Positions 34,599 through 44,481 of a DNA stretch of 64,000 bases are shown here, piece by piece; the stretch's first letter is position 1, and every line of letters begins with the position of its first letter. Source of the DNA: Schlesneria paludicola DSM 18645 (lineage in GTDB: Bacteria > Planctomycetota > Planctomycetia > Planctomycetales > Planctomycetaceae); contig NZ_JH636436.1 in the NCBI RefSeq assembly GCF_000255655.1, positions 99,636-163,635 of the forward strand, written 5' to 3'. The notes below the pieces were generated by a model. The model was given only the letters and a program-made list of their open reading frames with translations. It was not told the DNA's origin and did no database searches. Position numbers and translations under genes: made by a program.

Positions 34599-37124
34599 TT
34601 ACTCGAGCGCCCTGATGGCTTTCTCTTTGCGTTTTCGTTTCGTTTCTTCGAGCAAATCCATTTCGGCTTTGATCGTCTTCTTCAGATCTTCCAATACTGA
34701 ATCGAACCGGGCCAGTTCTTGCATCTCGCCCAGAACCCGCTCCAGGTTTTGGATCAACGTCGTCATTTCGGCGATTGATGTTTCCAGCACGCCGACGGGA
34801 TCGGTGTTCTTATCGAGTGCCAGTTTGAACAGGCCCAGCGCGCCATCGACGCCGGGAAAATTTTTCGTGTTGATCGCATTCAGCGGTCCGAGAATTCGGA
34901 CGTCGAGCCGTTCGAGCATGGCGGGGGTATCGGCGGCGTTGTTGATCAGTTCTTCACGAATTTCGCCGAACGCCAGTTCGACACCGGCGTTTTCGACGGC
35001 ACTCTTGCGAATCCCATGCAACGACCGGTCTGCGGCGGCGTTAAGCCCCTGCAGGATCGCCTTCAGGCGGTCGTCATCGGGCGACACATTCGACGATTTC
35101 AGTCTGGACCATTCCGGAAGCTTATCGTGCTGCGTCTGCAAATCTTTGAGCGATTCTTTCGTTTCGACAACGATCTGTTCGACGCGTTTACGCAGGCCCA
35201 GTTCGCGGCCGTACAGCATCGAGAGCAATTCTTCTTCGGGAATAATCGTAAAGATATATTTCAGTCCCTGCGTGCGATGAGCGGTCGTCGGCGGCGTGGC
35301 GGCGGTCTCGTGGGGGGCGGTAGTCGTTGGAACGCCTGTGGGTGAAGGGCCGGGAACGGCGCAGTCGTCGATTGCGGCGACGGTCAATGTCAGCCGCTGC
35401 TTGATCGACAGATCGAGCGGTTGGACATCGAATCGTTCGAAGGCTTCGCTTTCGCTTCGCTGCAGCGTGAATTCACGCGGTTCCCCTTCCGGCGGTGCGG
35501 CAAGCAGCCGCGGCTGCCATGCGGAGGCGTCATCGACGCGAAAATCGAACTGGGCGGAGGCGATCCCGTAGTCATCGGTGATGGTGCCCACGATTGGAAT
35601 CCGGGCTTTGCGTGTGATCGAGGTGCCGATGCCTTTCAGCTTTGTTTCCACGAGCGGCGGTTGATCGACGATTCCGTTGATGGCGAACCGAATGGGGGCC
35701 GGGCTCGCGATTTGATCGATGTCTTCGAGCGTGATTCGCAGCAGGCTGTCGGGCGGTAACGGAAGTGGCAAAGTCAGTGGTTGGCCGCTTTCGGCTGCGG
35801 CGCGGACAACGGAGGGCAGTACCGTCGCACCGTCGGCGACTAGCAGGAACGGAATCGTGAAAGCCATTCGTGAATCGGCCGTCGACATACCCGCGGGCAG
35901 TGGGGGCAACGGCACCCGGACTTGTGGTCGCCCTTCCTGCGATTTCAGGACGATGAAGGCCGAGGCCAGTCCCGCGTCGCTTGTTCCCAGTTCGATTTCC
36001 CAACGATCAGCCCCGGCGTCGCCTTCCAATCGGGCTCGCTGCAACGGCTTGTTCGCCACGACTTCCATCAGCAGATCCGTCTGCAGCGGCAGCGAAATCT
36101 GTGAACCTTTCAATTCGTTCGGCGTGCGGACGAACTGTCCGTTCTCGAGCAGATTGAGGTCGGTGTATGCGGGGTATAGGCTATGCAGGATGACCTGTTT
36201 CACTTCCGGCGGCGGAACAACCTCGACGGTATACGGCGCGCTGTGTGTGTAGTCACCGCCCGAGACCCAGAGTCTGGTATCTTCGATCAGTCCCACGATC
36301 GTATGCCGGAAGGCGTGGTCGGTGGACGGCGTCAGATAGATCTGTGTCAGCCCACGGCCCATCCGCGTGTCGAGTCGAATTCGATCGGGCGGCGTCTTTC
36401 CTTCCGGGACTTCGATGACCAGCGACAGGTCGCCACCTTTGGGGTGGCGGTACCGTCCGTCGACAAATTCTCGCACCCGGTCGCCGGGCTGAACGATCAC
36501 TTTCAGGACCAGGTTTGTCTCGCGCGGCCAGTACCCATCACGCAGGCTAAGATACCCGGCGACCCAGCGTTCCATCGCGGACGAATCGACGACCATCAGG
36601 CCCAGGATCGAAGCGACGAGTCCCACGGCGACGATGGCCGCGCGTCGAAGTGGTCGATGGTTAAAGACGGATCCCAGATCAAGTTGTCGAGCAGTGTGCG
36701 CCACGTCGGTTAGCGTTCGCTGCAGCATCGCGGCCGTAACGGGGGAATGTGTTTCCACCAGACCTTCGGACGCTTCGACGGCGGTGATCAGCCGGTCGTC
36801 GAGCTCTGGGAAGCGTCGTTCGAGAATCAGCGCCAGCGCCTTGGTGCGAAAACTGCGGAACAGCCGCAAGGCAATCCACGAGAAGGCTCCGGCCGCGACC
36901 AGTCCGATGCCAGTGATAAGCACCGTCGCGCGAAACCAACGCGGCAGTTCAAGATGACTTAGGTGAAAATAGGCCCAGTCGAAGGCAAAACTGAGCCAGA
37001 AGATCGTTCCGAGCACGACAACGACCAGTGCCAGGCCCTCCCACAAGACGTACATGCGGATCCGTGAACGTAGATCGTTCAGCAGTGTTTTGGTTTCGAT
37101 CGGCAGTGAATTGGGGTTCGTCAT
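34599..37124 (-). CDS. Large membrane protein, DUF4175-like
   Basis: An 841-residue protein. Near the N-terminus it has two membrane helices (about 24-46, YVLWEGLALVVVVLGTIFWL; and 60-85), followed by FRTKALALILERRFPELDDRLITAVEASE, then a third helix near 145-165 (AAIVAVGLVASILGLMVV). Residues 200-560 look like tandem Ig-like beta domains (VQPGDRVREFVDGRYRHPKGGDLSLVIEVPEG; VVPPPEVKQVILHSLYPAYT), and 640-840 is helical. This resembles DUF4175-type proteins. ATG at 37124 is used because it lies 14 bases after the upstream gene; the longer frame would overlap it. Fifth of six co-directed genes with MoxR and vWA proteins. Likely a periplasmic platform anchored in the inner membrane; the role is inferred from context only. 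Confidence 0.82.
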   Translation of the reverse strand: MTNPNSLPIETKTLLNDLRSRIRMYVLWEGLALVVVVLGTIFWLSFAFDWAYFHLSHLELPRWFRATVLITGIGLVAAGAFSWIALRLFRSFRTKALALILERRFPELDDRLITAVEASEGLVETHSPVTAAMLQRTLTDVAHTARQLDLGSVFNHRPLRRAAIVAVGLVASILGLMVVDSSAMERWVAGYLSLRDGYWPRETNLVLKVIVQPGDRVREFVDGRYRHPKGGDLSLVIEVPEGKTPPDRIRLDTRMGRGLTQIYLTPSTDHAFRHTIVGLIEDTRLWVSGGDYTHSAPYTVEVVPPPEVKQVILHSLYPAYTDLNLLENGQFVRTPNELKGSQISLPLQTDLLMEVVANKPLQRARLEGDAGADRWEIELGTSDAGLASAFIVLKSQEGRPQVRVPLPPLPAGMSTADSRMAFTIPFLLVADGATVLPSVVRAAAESGQPLTLPLPLPPDSLLRITLEDIDQIASPAPIRFAINGIVDQPPLVETKLKGIGTSITRKARIPIVGTITDDYGIASAQFDFRVDDASAWQPRLLAAPPEGEPREFTLQRSESEAFERFDVQPLDLSIKQRLTLTVAAIDDCAVPGPSPTGVPTTTAPHETAATPPTTAHRTQGLKYIFTIIPEEELLSMLYGRELGLRKRVEQIVVETKESLKDLQTQHDKLPEWSRLKSSNVSPDDDRLKAILQGLNAAADRSLHGIRKSAVENAGVELAFGEIREELINNAADTPAMLERLDVRILGPLNAINTKNFPGVDGALGLFKLALDKNTDPVGVLETSIAEMTTLIQNLERVLGEMQELARFDSVLEDLKKTIKAEMDLLEETKRKRKEKAIRALE

Positions 37125-37138
37125 GGGTTCGATACCGG

Positions 37139-39592
37139 TCAGGCCAGCTTCAACAATTTTCTCGTGAGCCACTCGGCGGACAGCAGGATGACCATCAGGT
37201 ACATCACCCAGTCTCGATCCCACAACGTTCTGAGACGCTCGGGCACGTAGAACTGTTCCCCTCGATCGGGCAATAATCCCGAAAGTTCTTCGGCGGCGTT
37301 TGCCAGCGTCAGATACTGCCCTCCCGTATCACGGACCAGATCCGTTAACAGTCTGACATTCTGGCGGATGTTTTCATCCTCTAATTTGGGCAGGGCGACC
37401 ACAATTTCGTCGGTCACCTGCTCACGTGAATCCGGCAGGTTCAGTTCCAGTTTATAGGTGCCGGGCAGGCTGACGCGAAAATCGCCGACGAAGATTCCGG
37501 GGCTGCTGGGGTCGCGGCGCAATTGACGCGGGGGCGTCAGCGGCCGCCCCGTGGGGTCGTACACTTCCAGGGTCACGGTGGCGATGTCGAGCGGTTCATA
37601 TTTGGCGTCAAGGACCCGGGCGCGGACACGTGCCGTCTGTCCGATCAGCAGTTTGTGACTGTCGGGCATGAGCAAGCCCCGCTTGGTTCCGCGTTTGGCG
37701 CGACCTTGACCGACTTCGCGAATCGTTTTGATCCAGAAGCGGTCGTAATCGTCTTCGCTGACGGCGCGTAATCGCCACATTTCAGCGCTGCCCAGGTAGA
37801 ACACGAACCCTTTGTTGATCGGCTGGCCCGCCATCAGGACCGGCGGTTCGGCGTCAACGCGTGAGAAATTCGCATAGACCTTGGCGCCGGCCTTATGTCC
37901 ATTCGTGGGATAGCATCGGAAGACGCCAGGAAACTCTTTCCACCGGGCGGCCGACGTGATCGGATCGTCAGTCAATTGCAGAAAGCCCAGGCTTTGTCCT
38001 TCTTTTGTGAATTGGACGGGCCAGGGCTGGCTGGAATCCTGATCGAAGCGCGCGGCGCTGAAGTAGGAACTGAGCATCACCGGATAAAGATCCAGCAGCG
38101 GTCGAAATTGTTCGTCACCGGCGCCAGTGTTGTTGGGGTCGCTCATCCCAGCCAATGCTGGCGTGTTGACGTCTCCCGCAACCAGGATCAAACCCCCACC
38201 TTCCAGGCTGACCCAGTCGTAAAGCAGCTTGAACGAATCGGGGGGAATCGCTTTCCAGTCGGGATCGAACGCCATCACGACGTCGTATTCATAGAGCCGT
38301 TCGCGATTGTCGGGAAACGAAGCCAGCAGTTCGTTCGATTCTTGGCTGGTTCCCCGTGTCCCCGTTTGCAGGAAGACGTCGACATCGAACGACTTGTGCC
38401 GGAAAAGCAGGTTTCGCACGAATTGATAGTCGCGCATCGGGCCTCCCGCCACCAGCAGCACGCGAGTCGGGCGATCGAACACATTGACACTGAACGATTG
38501 TTCGTTGTCCTGTGAATTGAACTCTGCAATTCGAGTTGGAGTGGACGTTCGCACCATGTAGGTGACACGACCGGCTTGCGTCGGACTGCGTGAGAATTTG
38601 ACTTCGACCGGCAGCCCATCTTCAGGAAGCATCGTCGTTTTTTTCTCGACACTGACCGGCTCGGTCTCACCCGGTGACGTCATCAAGAGTTCGACGTTGG
38701 CTTCACGGCCTGCCAGTCCATTTCCCTGGATGAACGCCGTGATTTCGAACGGGTCCCCCATCTGCACATCGGTTGGTGCGGCGATCTCTGAGACAGCCAG
38801 ATTTACGGGTTGGTCGGTCGTACCGGTTCCGACCGCAATCAGGCGGACCTTGGCGGCCAAAGCGCGGTCGTGTGCGGTGGTCGGATCGATGCCCGCATTG
38901 GAGACACCGTCCGTCAGGACCACGATTCCCGAGAGCGTGCGTCCGGCCGCCTGTCGGATGAGTTCGGTCAAGCTCTCACCCAGCCGTGATTCCAACCCGC
39001 GTGGCCGCAGGACTTCGTCCCAATCAAGCGGCGGTTCGGGGTTTGAGCGGGGATCCTTGGCGGCGGGGCTGGGCTCCACAATCCGCGGGAACACACGATG
39101 CGGTCCGCTCAGGGCCGAATCAAATGTGAACAGACTGACTTCATGTTGTTTCCGAAGCGTTTCGATGATGGGCGAGTCGGCCATCAGCTTTTTGATGGCA
39201 TCGGTTCGCGAGAGTCCCGGGGCGATGGTTCCCGATTCGCTCGGACCGTCGGCTGGATGCCGCATCGAGAGAGACGTATCGACGAGGAACGCCACGCGCG
39301 AAGATCGGTACGATTGCTTCTGGGTTCTGTCTGAGGGATTGAGGGCGATGATCAGCACCATGGCCAGTGTGGCCAGTCGTAGCGTCGTCAGCCAGATCCT
39401 CCAGAACGGTGAGAAGTCGGCGGAATCCCGGAGGTAGAGCCAGATCGTCCAGACGAAGACGGCCGCTGTGCCGCCGATCAGCAGCAGCCATCCCAGCGGG
39501 GTGACAGGCCAATCAAACTCGCGCACGGTCAGCGTCGCCGCATCGGCAGCGGCCAAAAGGGGAATCAGGGAGTTCGTGACCGAATCAAACAT
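37139..39592 (-). CDS. vWA-domain membrane protein with GATase1-like domain
   Basis: An 817-residue protein of a planctomycete BatA/BatB-like class. N-terminal helices (about 32-52 and 65-85) are followed by a vWA domain starting SSRVAFLVDTSLSMRHPAD (MIDAS DxSxS) with GIVVLTDGVSN as the later Asp/Gly motif, then Ig-like strands and a glutamine-amidotransferase-like Rossmann region (RPTRVLLVAGGPMRDYQFVRNLL; YDWVSLEGGGLILVAGD). It ends with RDWVMYLMVILLSAEWLTRKLLKLA, a C-terminal membrane helix. The ATG at 39592 follows a TTG that could start one codon earlier. vWA proteins with MoxR ATPases act as chaperone-like complexes on envelope proteins in studied systems. Fourth gene of the six-gene operon. 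Confidence 0.9.
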   Translation of the reverse strand: MFDSVTNSLIPLLAAADAATLTVREFDWPVTPLGWLLLIGGTAAVFVWTIWLYLRDSADFSPFWRIWLTTLRLATLAMVLIIALNPSDRTQKQSYRSSRVAFLVDTSLSMRHPADGPSESGTIAPGLSRTDAIKKLMADSPIIETLRKQHEVSLFTFDSALSGPHRVFPRIVEPSPAAKDPRSNPEPPLDWDEVLRPRGLESRLGESLTELIRQAAGRTLSGIVVLTDGVSNAGIDPTTAHDRALAAKVRLIAVGTGTTDQPVNLAVSEIAAPTDVQMGDPFEITAFIQGNGLAGREANVELLMTSPGETEPVSVEKKTTMLPEDGLPVEVKFSRSPTQAGRVTYMVRTSTPTRIAEFNSQDNEQSFSVNVFDRPTRVLLVAGGPMRDYQFVRNLLFRHKSFDVDVFLQTGTRGTSQESNELLASFPDNRERLYEYDVVMAFDPDWKAIPPDSFKLLYDWVSLEGGGLILVAGDVNTPALAGMSDPNNTGAGDEQFRPLLDLYPVMLSSYFSAARFDQDSSQPWPVQFTKEGQSLGFLQLTDDPITSAARWKEFPGVFRCYPTNGHKAGAKVYANFSRVDAEPPVLMAGQPINKGFVFYLGSAEMWRLRAVSEDDYDRFWIKTIREVGQGRAKRGTKRGLLMPDSHKLLIGQTARVRARVLDAKYEPLDIATVTLEVYDPTGRPLTPPRQLRRDPSSPGIFVGDFRVSLPGTYKLELNLPDSREQVTDEIVVALPKLEDENIRQNVRLLTDLVRDTGGQYLTLANAAEELSGLLPDRGEQFYVPERLRTLWDRDWVMYLMVILLSAEWLTRKLLKLA

Positions 39593-39715
39593 CAATACGT
39601 TTCATCTGTTGATCGCGATCGTCACGGCGATGGTTCGCAATGAGACGCGTCTGTTGTGCACAATTCCGTTTCGAATCGTCTGTTTTTTTGCTTTTTGCTC
39701 GATTGGAATCTTCAT

Positions 39716-41992
39716 TTATTTGTGGGAGGCCACTTTTCCGCGTGGTGGATGGTAGCTGAGCCGATACGCGAACGCTTGTTCAACCAGCATCAGGAGGAAC
39801 AACAGCGAAACCAGCCAGCGACGAATTTCCGACCCGGCTTCGCGTCCTTCCACCCAGTCGAGTTGCCCGTATTCCTGGATCGTGATTCCAGAAAGGTTAC
39901 CCAAACGCTTTCGAAGTTCTGTCGTCGACGACAGTTCCAGGTCCCCTTCCGTCGGGACGGTATTATAAGCGATCAGGCGGTCTTCGCTGACCTGACTTTG
40001 TCTCAGCAGTCTCACTGTATAAATGCCAGGTTCATCGGTTTCGTCGAATGTTGCCGTCAGTCGATGTGGCTTGTTGGTCGCGTCGCCGCTCGTTGAAGTC
40101 TCGCCGCCGTTGACCTCGGGCGAGGCCTGAAGTCGCGTTGTGCGGTCACCTTCATCTCCCGGCGTGAGGATCTCGACGGTTTCCGAGTATTCGACCGGGT
40201 CGAGCGACAGGGTAATCGGTTCGCCGACGAAGCGGTGTTCGGGGTTGCGATCCGTCCGCGCCAGATATTTTGCGAGTTCCAGTTGCACCACGACATAGCT
40301 GTTGTCGGTGGCCCAGTTGTTCCAGTCGGGTTGAACGGTCGTCAGGCAGGTGACAATACGTCCTTTGCCGAAGGGATGTTCAAGGAAGAGTGGATCTTGA
40401 GTTCGCAATGTGGCGATCGTCTTCACGCGGTCTTTTCGCTGCTGATCATCCCGCACCCAGTCTTTGGCGGTTGGAAAGTAGCGGAAGATCCGGACCAGAT
40501 TGATCAGTGCGTTATCTTCACCGGCGAAAATTCGAAACATCGGATGTCGGGCTGTTCGCAGGTCGGCACCTGTCGACGTGGGATCGACGGGCAGATCTTT
40601 TGGTGCGGAATCCAGCGGGATGGGAAACAGCCCGGTGCCTTTGCGGAACAGGGCTTCGTTGTAGAACGTGGGCTTGATGGCATCACCGACGAACCAGCCC
40701 AGCCCGCCCCCGGCCGCGACGAATCGTTCGACGGCATCGACAGAATCCGCAGGAAGCTCGGCAATGTTCAGCAGGTAGATGCAGGCGAATCCCTCCAGCG
40801 GACGGCGGCGCAGCGATTCGACATTCTCGACCGTGGCGTTGTAGCCGGTGGCTTTGGGGTCTGCGGCGATCGCGTCCGCCAGATACGAGGCGTCTTCACC
40901 AGCGGGATCGCCGTCGACGATCAGGATGGGAACGGATCGGGCGACATCGACGGCCAATGAGCGGGTATTGTCTTCGGGCAGTGCGTCGGGTTCGAGGGTC
41001 ACGCGTAGCCGGTGCGTCGTCGGTGTCGAGAACCGCACTTCGAATTCGTGGGTGACTTCGGTTCGGGCGTCGATTTTCTCGAAGACGACCGTCGTGGGCA
41101 ACTTTTCGGCGTTGTCGAAGATCGAGACTCGGACATCCGCGGCCACTTGATCGCCAAAATTTTTGACGGCGACCCGCATTCGCAGGGGTACATCGACGGC
41201 GGCCACCTGGATCTCACCCGACAAGTCGGTGATTCCCAGATTGGGATGCGTTTCAGGGACGGCGCGCACGAGATTCACCGAGACTCCCGCGGTTGACAGT
41301 TCTTCGATGGCCGAGGTGATCGCTTTCTGATCCTGCCAATCGTGTTCGCGGAAATCCGAGATCACATGCAGGTGCTGGATGGTTCCTTTTTCTCCCGCCA
41401 GCAGTTTTTTCGCGCCCAGCAGGCCCGTGGCCAGATCGAGTGCCTGATGCGTGCACTTGAACGTCTGCGGATCGAGTTTCGAGGCCAGTTCCGTGACGAA
41501 ATCTTCGTTGACATTGCGTTCGACGAAGAACGGCTGTTCGGGTTCGGACAGGCGAATCAAAGTCAGTTTTTGCGTATTGGGCAGTTGCGCACCGCCCGCG
41601 ACGAGTTGATTGACGATCTTGACGGCCTGAGTAAATCCGTTGGTTTCGGCCCAACGGTCGCGCATCGACAGGCTGTCGTCGATCAAGACCACATGATGCG
41701 ACTGAGCGCCACGAAAGACCGACATTTGTGCCGGATCGAGAATCAGCCGTGATATCAGCAGGACGATTCCGATCACGATCAGAATTCGCAGCAAGAGCAG
41801 AAGCAGTTGTTCGATCAGCAGCCGTCGTTGATTGCGTTGCTGGCTTTGCAGCAGGAATTCCATGGCGGCAAAGCGAACTCGCCGATATCGCATCCGATTG
41901 ATCAGATGGATGATGATCGGGGACGCAATCAGGCACATTCCTCCCATGACGAAGGTGGGATTGAAGAAGTGATTAGCGAGCCAGGCTGTCAT
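39716..41992 (-). CDS. BatA-type aerotolerance N-domain / vWA protein
   Basis: A 758-residue protein. It opens with the two-helix BatA N-terminal domain NPTFVMGGMCLIASPIIIHLINRMRYRRVRFAAMEFLLQSQ plus RRLLIEQLLLLLLRILIVIGIVLLISR, then the vWA domain SHHVVLIDDSLSMRDRW (DxSxS) with IQHLHVISDFREHDW, Ig-like strands, a Rossmann-type GATase1-like part (SVPILIVDGDPAGEDASYLADA, RFVAAGGGLGWFVGD) and a C-terminal membrane helix (RRWLVSLLFLLMLVEQAFAYRLSY). The MIDAS is complete. It is third in the operon, 105 bases after DUF58 and 123 before the next vWA gene. Confidence 0.92.
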   Translation of the reverse strand: MTAWLANHFFNPTFVMGGMCLIASPIIIHLINRMRYRRVRFAAMEFLLQSQQRNQRRLLIEQLLLLLLRILIVIGIVLLISRLILDPAQMSVFRGAQSHHVVLIDDSLSMRDRWAETNGFTQAVKIVNQLVAGGAQLPNTQKLTLIRLSEPEQPFFVERNVNEDFVTELASKLDPQTFKCTHQALDLATGLLGAKKLLAGEKGTIQHLHVISDFREHDWQDQKAITSAIEELSTAGVSVNLVRAVPETHPNLGITDLSGEIQVAAVDVPLRMRVAVKNFGDQVAADVRVSIFDNAEKLPTTVVFEKIDARTEVTHEFEVRFSTPTTHRLRVTLEPDALPEDNTRSLAVDVARSVPILIVDGDPAGEDASYLADAIAADPKATGYNATVENVESLRRRPLEGFACIYLLNIAELPADSVDAVERFVAAGGGLGWFVGDAIKPTFYNEALFRKGTGLFPIPLDSAPKDLPVDPTSTGADLRTARHPMFRIFAGEDNALINLVRIFRYFPTAKDWVRDDQQRKDRVKTIATLRTQDPLFLEHPFGKGRIVTCLTTVQPDWNNWATDNSYVVVQLELAKYLARTDRNPEHRFVGEPITLSLDPVEYSETVEILTPGDEGDRTTRLQASPEVNGGETSTSGDATNKPHRLTATFDETDEPGIYTVRLLRQSQVSEDRLIAYNTVPTEGDLELSSTTELRKRLGNLSGITIQEYGQLDWVEGREAGSEIRRWLVSLLFLLMLVEQAFAYRLSYHPPRGKVASHK

Positions 41993-42097
41993 GTCGTGTT
42001 CGTCTCGGGGCCGTTACGTCGTCATTTCTGGCCGTTACAAGTTGCGTTTCGCATTCTCGGAAGGCTTCGGGCGGGGTTTACCGCGTCGAGTTCTGGG

Positions 42098-43009
42098 TCA
42101 CGTTCGCACCGACTGTCGCATGCCGACCCGATGTGTCAAGTAATACGAAAGTGCGGCATCCAGGTGCTGACTGGTCCGAATGGTCTGGAAGTCGATCATC
42201 TGCTTGGCGCAATTTCGATGCAGATCTTCGACGAAGGCTTTCACGGCCTGCATGTAACCATCCCGTAATGATCGGGGATCACAGACGAGGTCGCCCATCT
42301 CTTCCATTCCTTCGAACTTCGTCGTTCCGGCGTAGTTGAAATCCAGTTCCTGGTCGTCCATGACATGCATCACCATGACATCGTGACCGCGCGTTCGCAG
42401 TTGTTTCAGGCCCTTGAAAAGTCCTTCACGATCGACGAACAGATCCGAGATGACGACGATCAGCCCGCGGCGTGTCTGTTCATCGACAACCTGGGCCAAG
42501 AGACGCTGCAGGTTCGTTTTTTTCGCAGGGTTCTGCTGATCCAGCGTAGCCAGGATGGCATGCAAATGGTTCTGTTTACTGCTGGCGGGGACGCGGGCAC
42601 GGATTTCATCATCGAACGTGGTGATGCCCACCGAGTCCTGTTGCCTGAGCAGCATGTAGGACAGCGCCGCGGCGATCTGGCAGGCGTACTCGTACTTGGT
42701 CAAGGGGCCGGAACCGAAGAGCATCGATTCGGACAGATCGACCAGCAGTGTCGTCCGCAGGTTGGTCTCTTCTTCGTACTGTTTGATGTAATAGCGATCG
42801 GTCTTGGACCAGACCTTCCAGTCGATCCGACGGATGTCATCACCGGGCGCGTATTCACGGTGCTGCGCGAACTCGATCGACTGACCCAGGTAGGGGCTGC
42901 GGTGCAATCCTGACAGGAACCCTTCGACGACGTTCCGCGCCAGGATTTCGAGTCGCGCGATGCGAGCGACCGCCTCAGGCGGCAAAAATCTTCGCGAGGT
43001 TTGGGTCAC
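42098..43009 (-). CDS. DUF58 domain protein (vWA-related), MoxR partner
   Basis: A 303-residue DUF58 protein. Signature: [88 protein letters not shown], i.e. the DUF58 core leading into a vWA-like VDLSESM MIDAS. GTG at 43009 would start 35 bases inside the moxR end; an in-frame TTG at 42985, directly before LPPEAV, is an alternative that shortens the overlap. DUF58 proteins bind MoxR AAA+ ATPases and may present client proteins. No membrane helix, so cytoplasmic. Confidence 0.93.
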   Translation of the reverse strand: MTQTSRRFLPPEAVARIARLEILARNVVEGFLSGLHRSPYLGQSIEFAQHREYAPGDDIRRIDWKVWSKTDRYYIKQYEEETNLRTTLLVDLSESMLFGSGPLTKYEYACQIAAALSYMLLRQQDSVGITTFDDEIRARVPASSKQNHLHAILATLDQQNPAKKTNLQRLLAQVVDEQTRRGLIVVISDLFVDREGLFKGLKQLRTRGHDVMVMHVMDDQELDFNYAGTTKFEGMEEMGDLVCDPRSLRDGYMQAVKAFVEDLHRNCAKQMIDFQTIRTSQHLDAALSYYLTHRVGMRQSVRT

Positions 43010-44030
43010 GTGTCAGTTCACCTTCCTTCGAGGGGGTCGACTTGATCAACTGCTCGACCACCTGGTCCGAGGTGATTCCTTCGCTTTCAGCGGAGAAATT
43101 GACCACGATGCGATGTCGCAGCACGGGGGCCGCCAGTGCCTGAATGTCGTCGGTCGACACATATGTCCGGCCATTCAGCAGGGCACGTGCTTTACCGCCC
43201 AGCAGCAGGAATTGCACGGCGCGTGGACCGGCACCCCAGCTCAGTTGATCGCTGACGAACTGCGGGATGCCCGCTTCGCCAACACGGGTTTGTCGGACGA
43301 GCGCCAGGGCATAGTCGACGACATGATCGCTGACCGGAACCTGCCGGACCAACCGCTGCAGCGCGAGGATTTCGCTCGCGTCGAGCACCGTCTGGATTTC
43401 GTCGGACTGTACGGACGTGGTGCGTTTGGCGATTTGACGCTCTTCTTCGAACGACGGATAGCGAACGAAGACTTTGAACATGAACCGGTCCTGCTGCGCT
43501 TCGGGCAGCGAGTAGGTTCCTTCCTGTTCGATCGGATTTTGGGTCGCCAGCACGAAGAAGGGGTCGGCCAGGACGTGGCGCATCTGGCCGACGGTCACCT
43601 GACGTTCCTGCATCGCTTCCAGCAATGCCGCCTGGGTTTTGGGCGGGGTGCGGTTGATTTCGTCCGCCAGCACCATGTTGTGGAACAAGGGGCCCGAGAT
43701 GAAACGGAATTCGCGTTTGCCGGTTTCGCGATTTTCCTGCAGCACGTCGGTGCCGGTGATGTCGGCCGGCATCAAGTCAGGTGTAAACTGGATTCGAGCG
43801 AAACTCATCGACAGGCAGCGGGCCAATGAACTGATCATCAGCGTTTTGGCCAGGCCGGGCACCCCCTCGAGCAGGCAGTGTCCGCGACTGAATAAGGCGA
43901 TCAGCAGTTGCTCGATCACATGATCCTGGCCGACGATGACTTTGGACATCTGTTCGCGAATCGACCGATAGGCTTGGCCGAGTTTGGCGATGGACGCTTC
44001 GATCTCGGGCTGTGACACGGGGTCGCTCAT
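42975..44030 (-). CDS. MoxR-type AAA+ ATPase
   Basis: A 351-residue AAA+ chaperone-like ATPase, first gene of the operon. Walker A is [13 protein letters not shown] (near 54-66), Walker [25 protein letters not shown] (near 118-141), sensor 1 [26 protein letters not shown], and sensor 2 near [12 protein letters not shown]. All nucleotide-binding motifs are complete. MoxR proteins with DUF58 and vWA partners aid metal insertion or assembly of secreted or membrane complexes. Its coding end overlaps the DUF58 gene. The 450 bases upstream to secA are divergent and include a hairpin element at 44369-44461. Confidence 0.95.
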   Translation of the reverse strand: MSDPVSQPEIEASIAKLGQAYRSIREQMSKVIVGQDHVIEQLLIALFSRGHCLLEGVPGLAKTLMISSLARCLSMSFARIQFTPDLMPADITGTDVLQENRETGKREFRFISGPLFHNMVLADEINRTPPKTQAALLEAMQERQVTVGQMRHVLADPFFVLATQNPIEQEGTYSLPEAQQDRFMFKVFVRYPSFEEERQIAKRTTSVQSDEIQTVLDASEILALQRLVRQVPVSDHVVDYALALVRQTRVGEAGIPQFVSDQLSWGAGPRAVQFLLLGGKARALLNGRTYVSTDDIQALAAPVLRHRIVVNFSAESEGITSDQVVEQLIKSTPSKEGELTRDPNLAKIFAA

Positions 44031-44368
44031 GACGACGCGGTCTCCTCAACTGGCGTATGAATTTCTCCAGCGCATGCTAGCGGCTGGCGGAACCGGACGC
44101 GACCCCCGCTATTCAGTTTTCACGTACGAATCCCTCGATCCGTCGTGTCGCCGGGCGAGCCGTTTCCAGACATTGTGACACTTTTTCCGGTACGGGTCCG
44201 AGTTTCGGTAACCCATTGAATCGTCCCATCATACGCTTGTTCGCGTCACCTGATGGGCAGAATCTGCTGGAACGCGTCGTTCTCAGACAAAAAAGGGAGT
44301 GACTCGGGTGGACAATGCCTAGCCGATCCACTGGCCAGCGCTATGATTGGGCGTTCCTCATACTGTCA

Positions 44369-44461
44369 GCCTGTTGAAAACAGGGCGTCGGCACCGCGTC
44401 CGCGGGCATTCCCCTCAATGCCCGTTGGGTCTCGATGGAGTCAGCCCCGTTTTCAACAGGC
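44369..44461. repeat. 93-bp inverted-repeat element in the secA leader
   Basis: GCCTGTTGAAAACAGGGC (44369-44386) and its near-exact reverse complement (44444-44461, 17 of 18) bound a GC-rich interior that contains a smaller perfect hairpin, GGGCATT/AATGCCC (44404-44423). It ends 20 bases before the secA-like GTG start. It can fold into a cruciform-like cloverleaf or a long leader hairpin on the transcript. The sequence resembles dispersed planctomycete repeats, but no second copy lies in the window. Confidence 0.75.
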
Positions 44462-44481
44462 GGGAAACTTGTGGTGAGACC

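Noticed and set aside
44347-44481. N-terminal extension of the SecA paralogue from a TTG codon.
   Set aside because: It is encoded by the 44369-44461 inverted repeat, does not look like SecA, and a GTG with a good ribosome binding site starts the conserved part.
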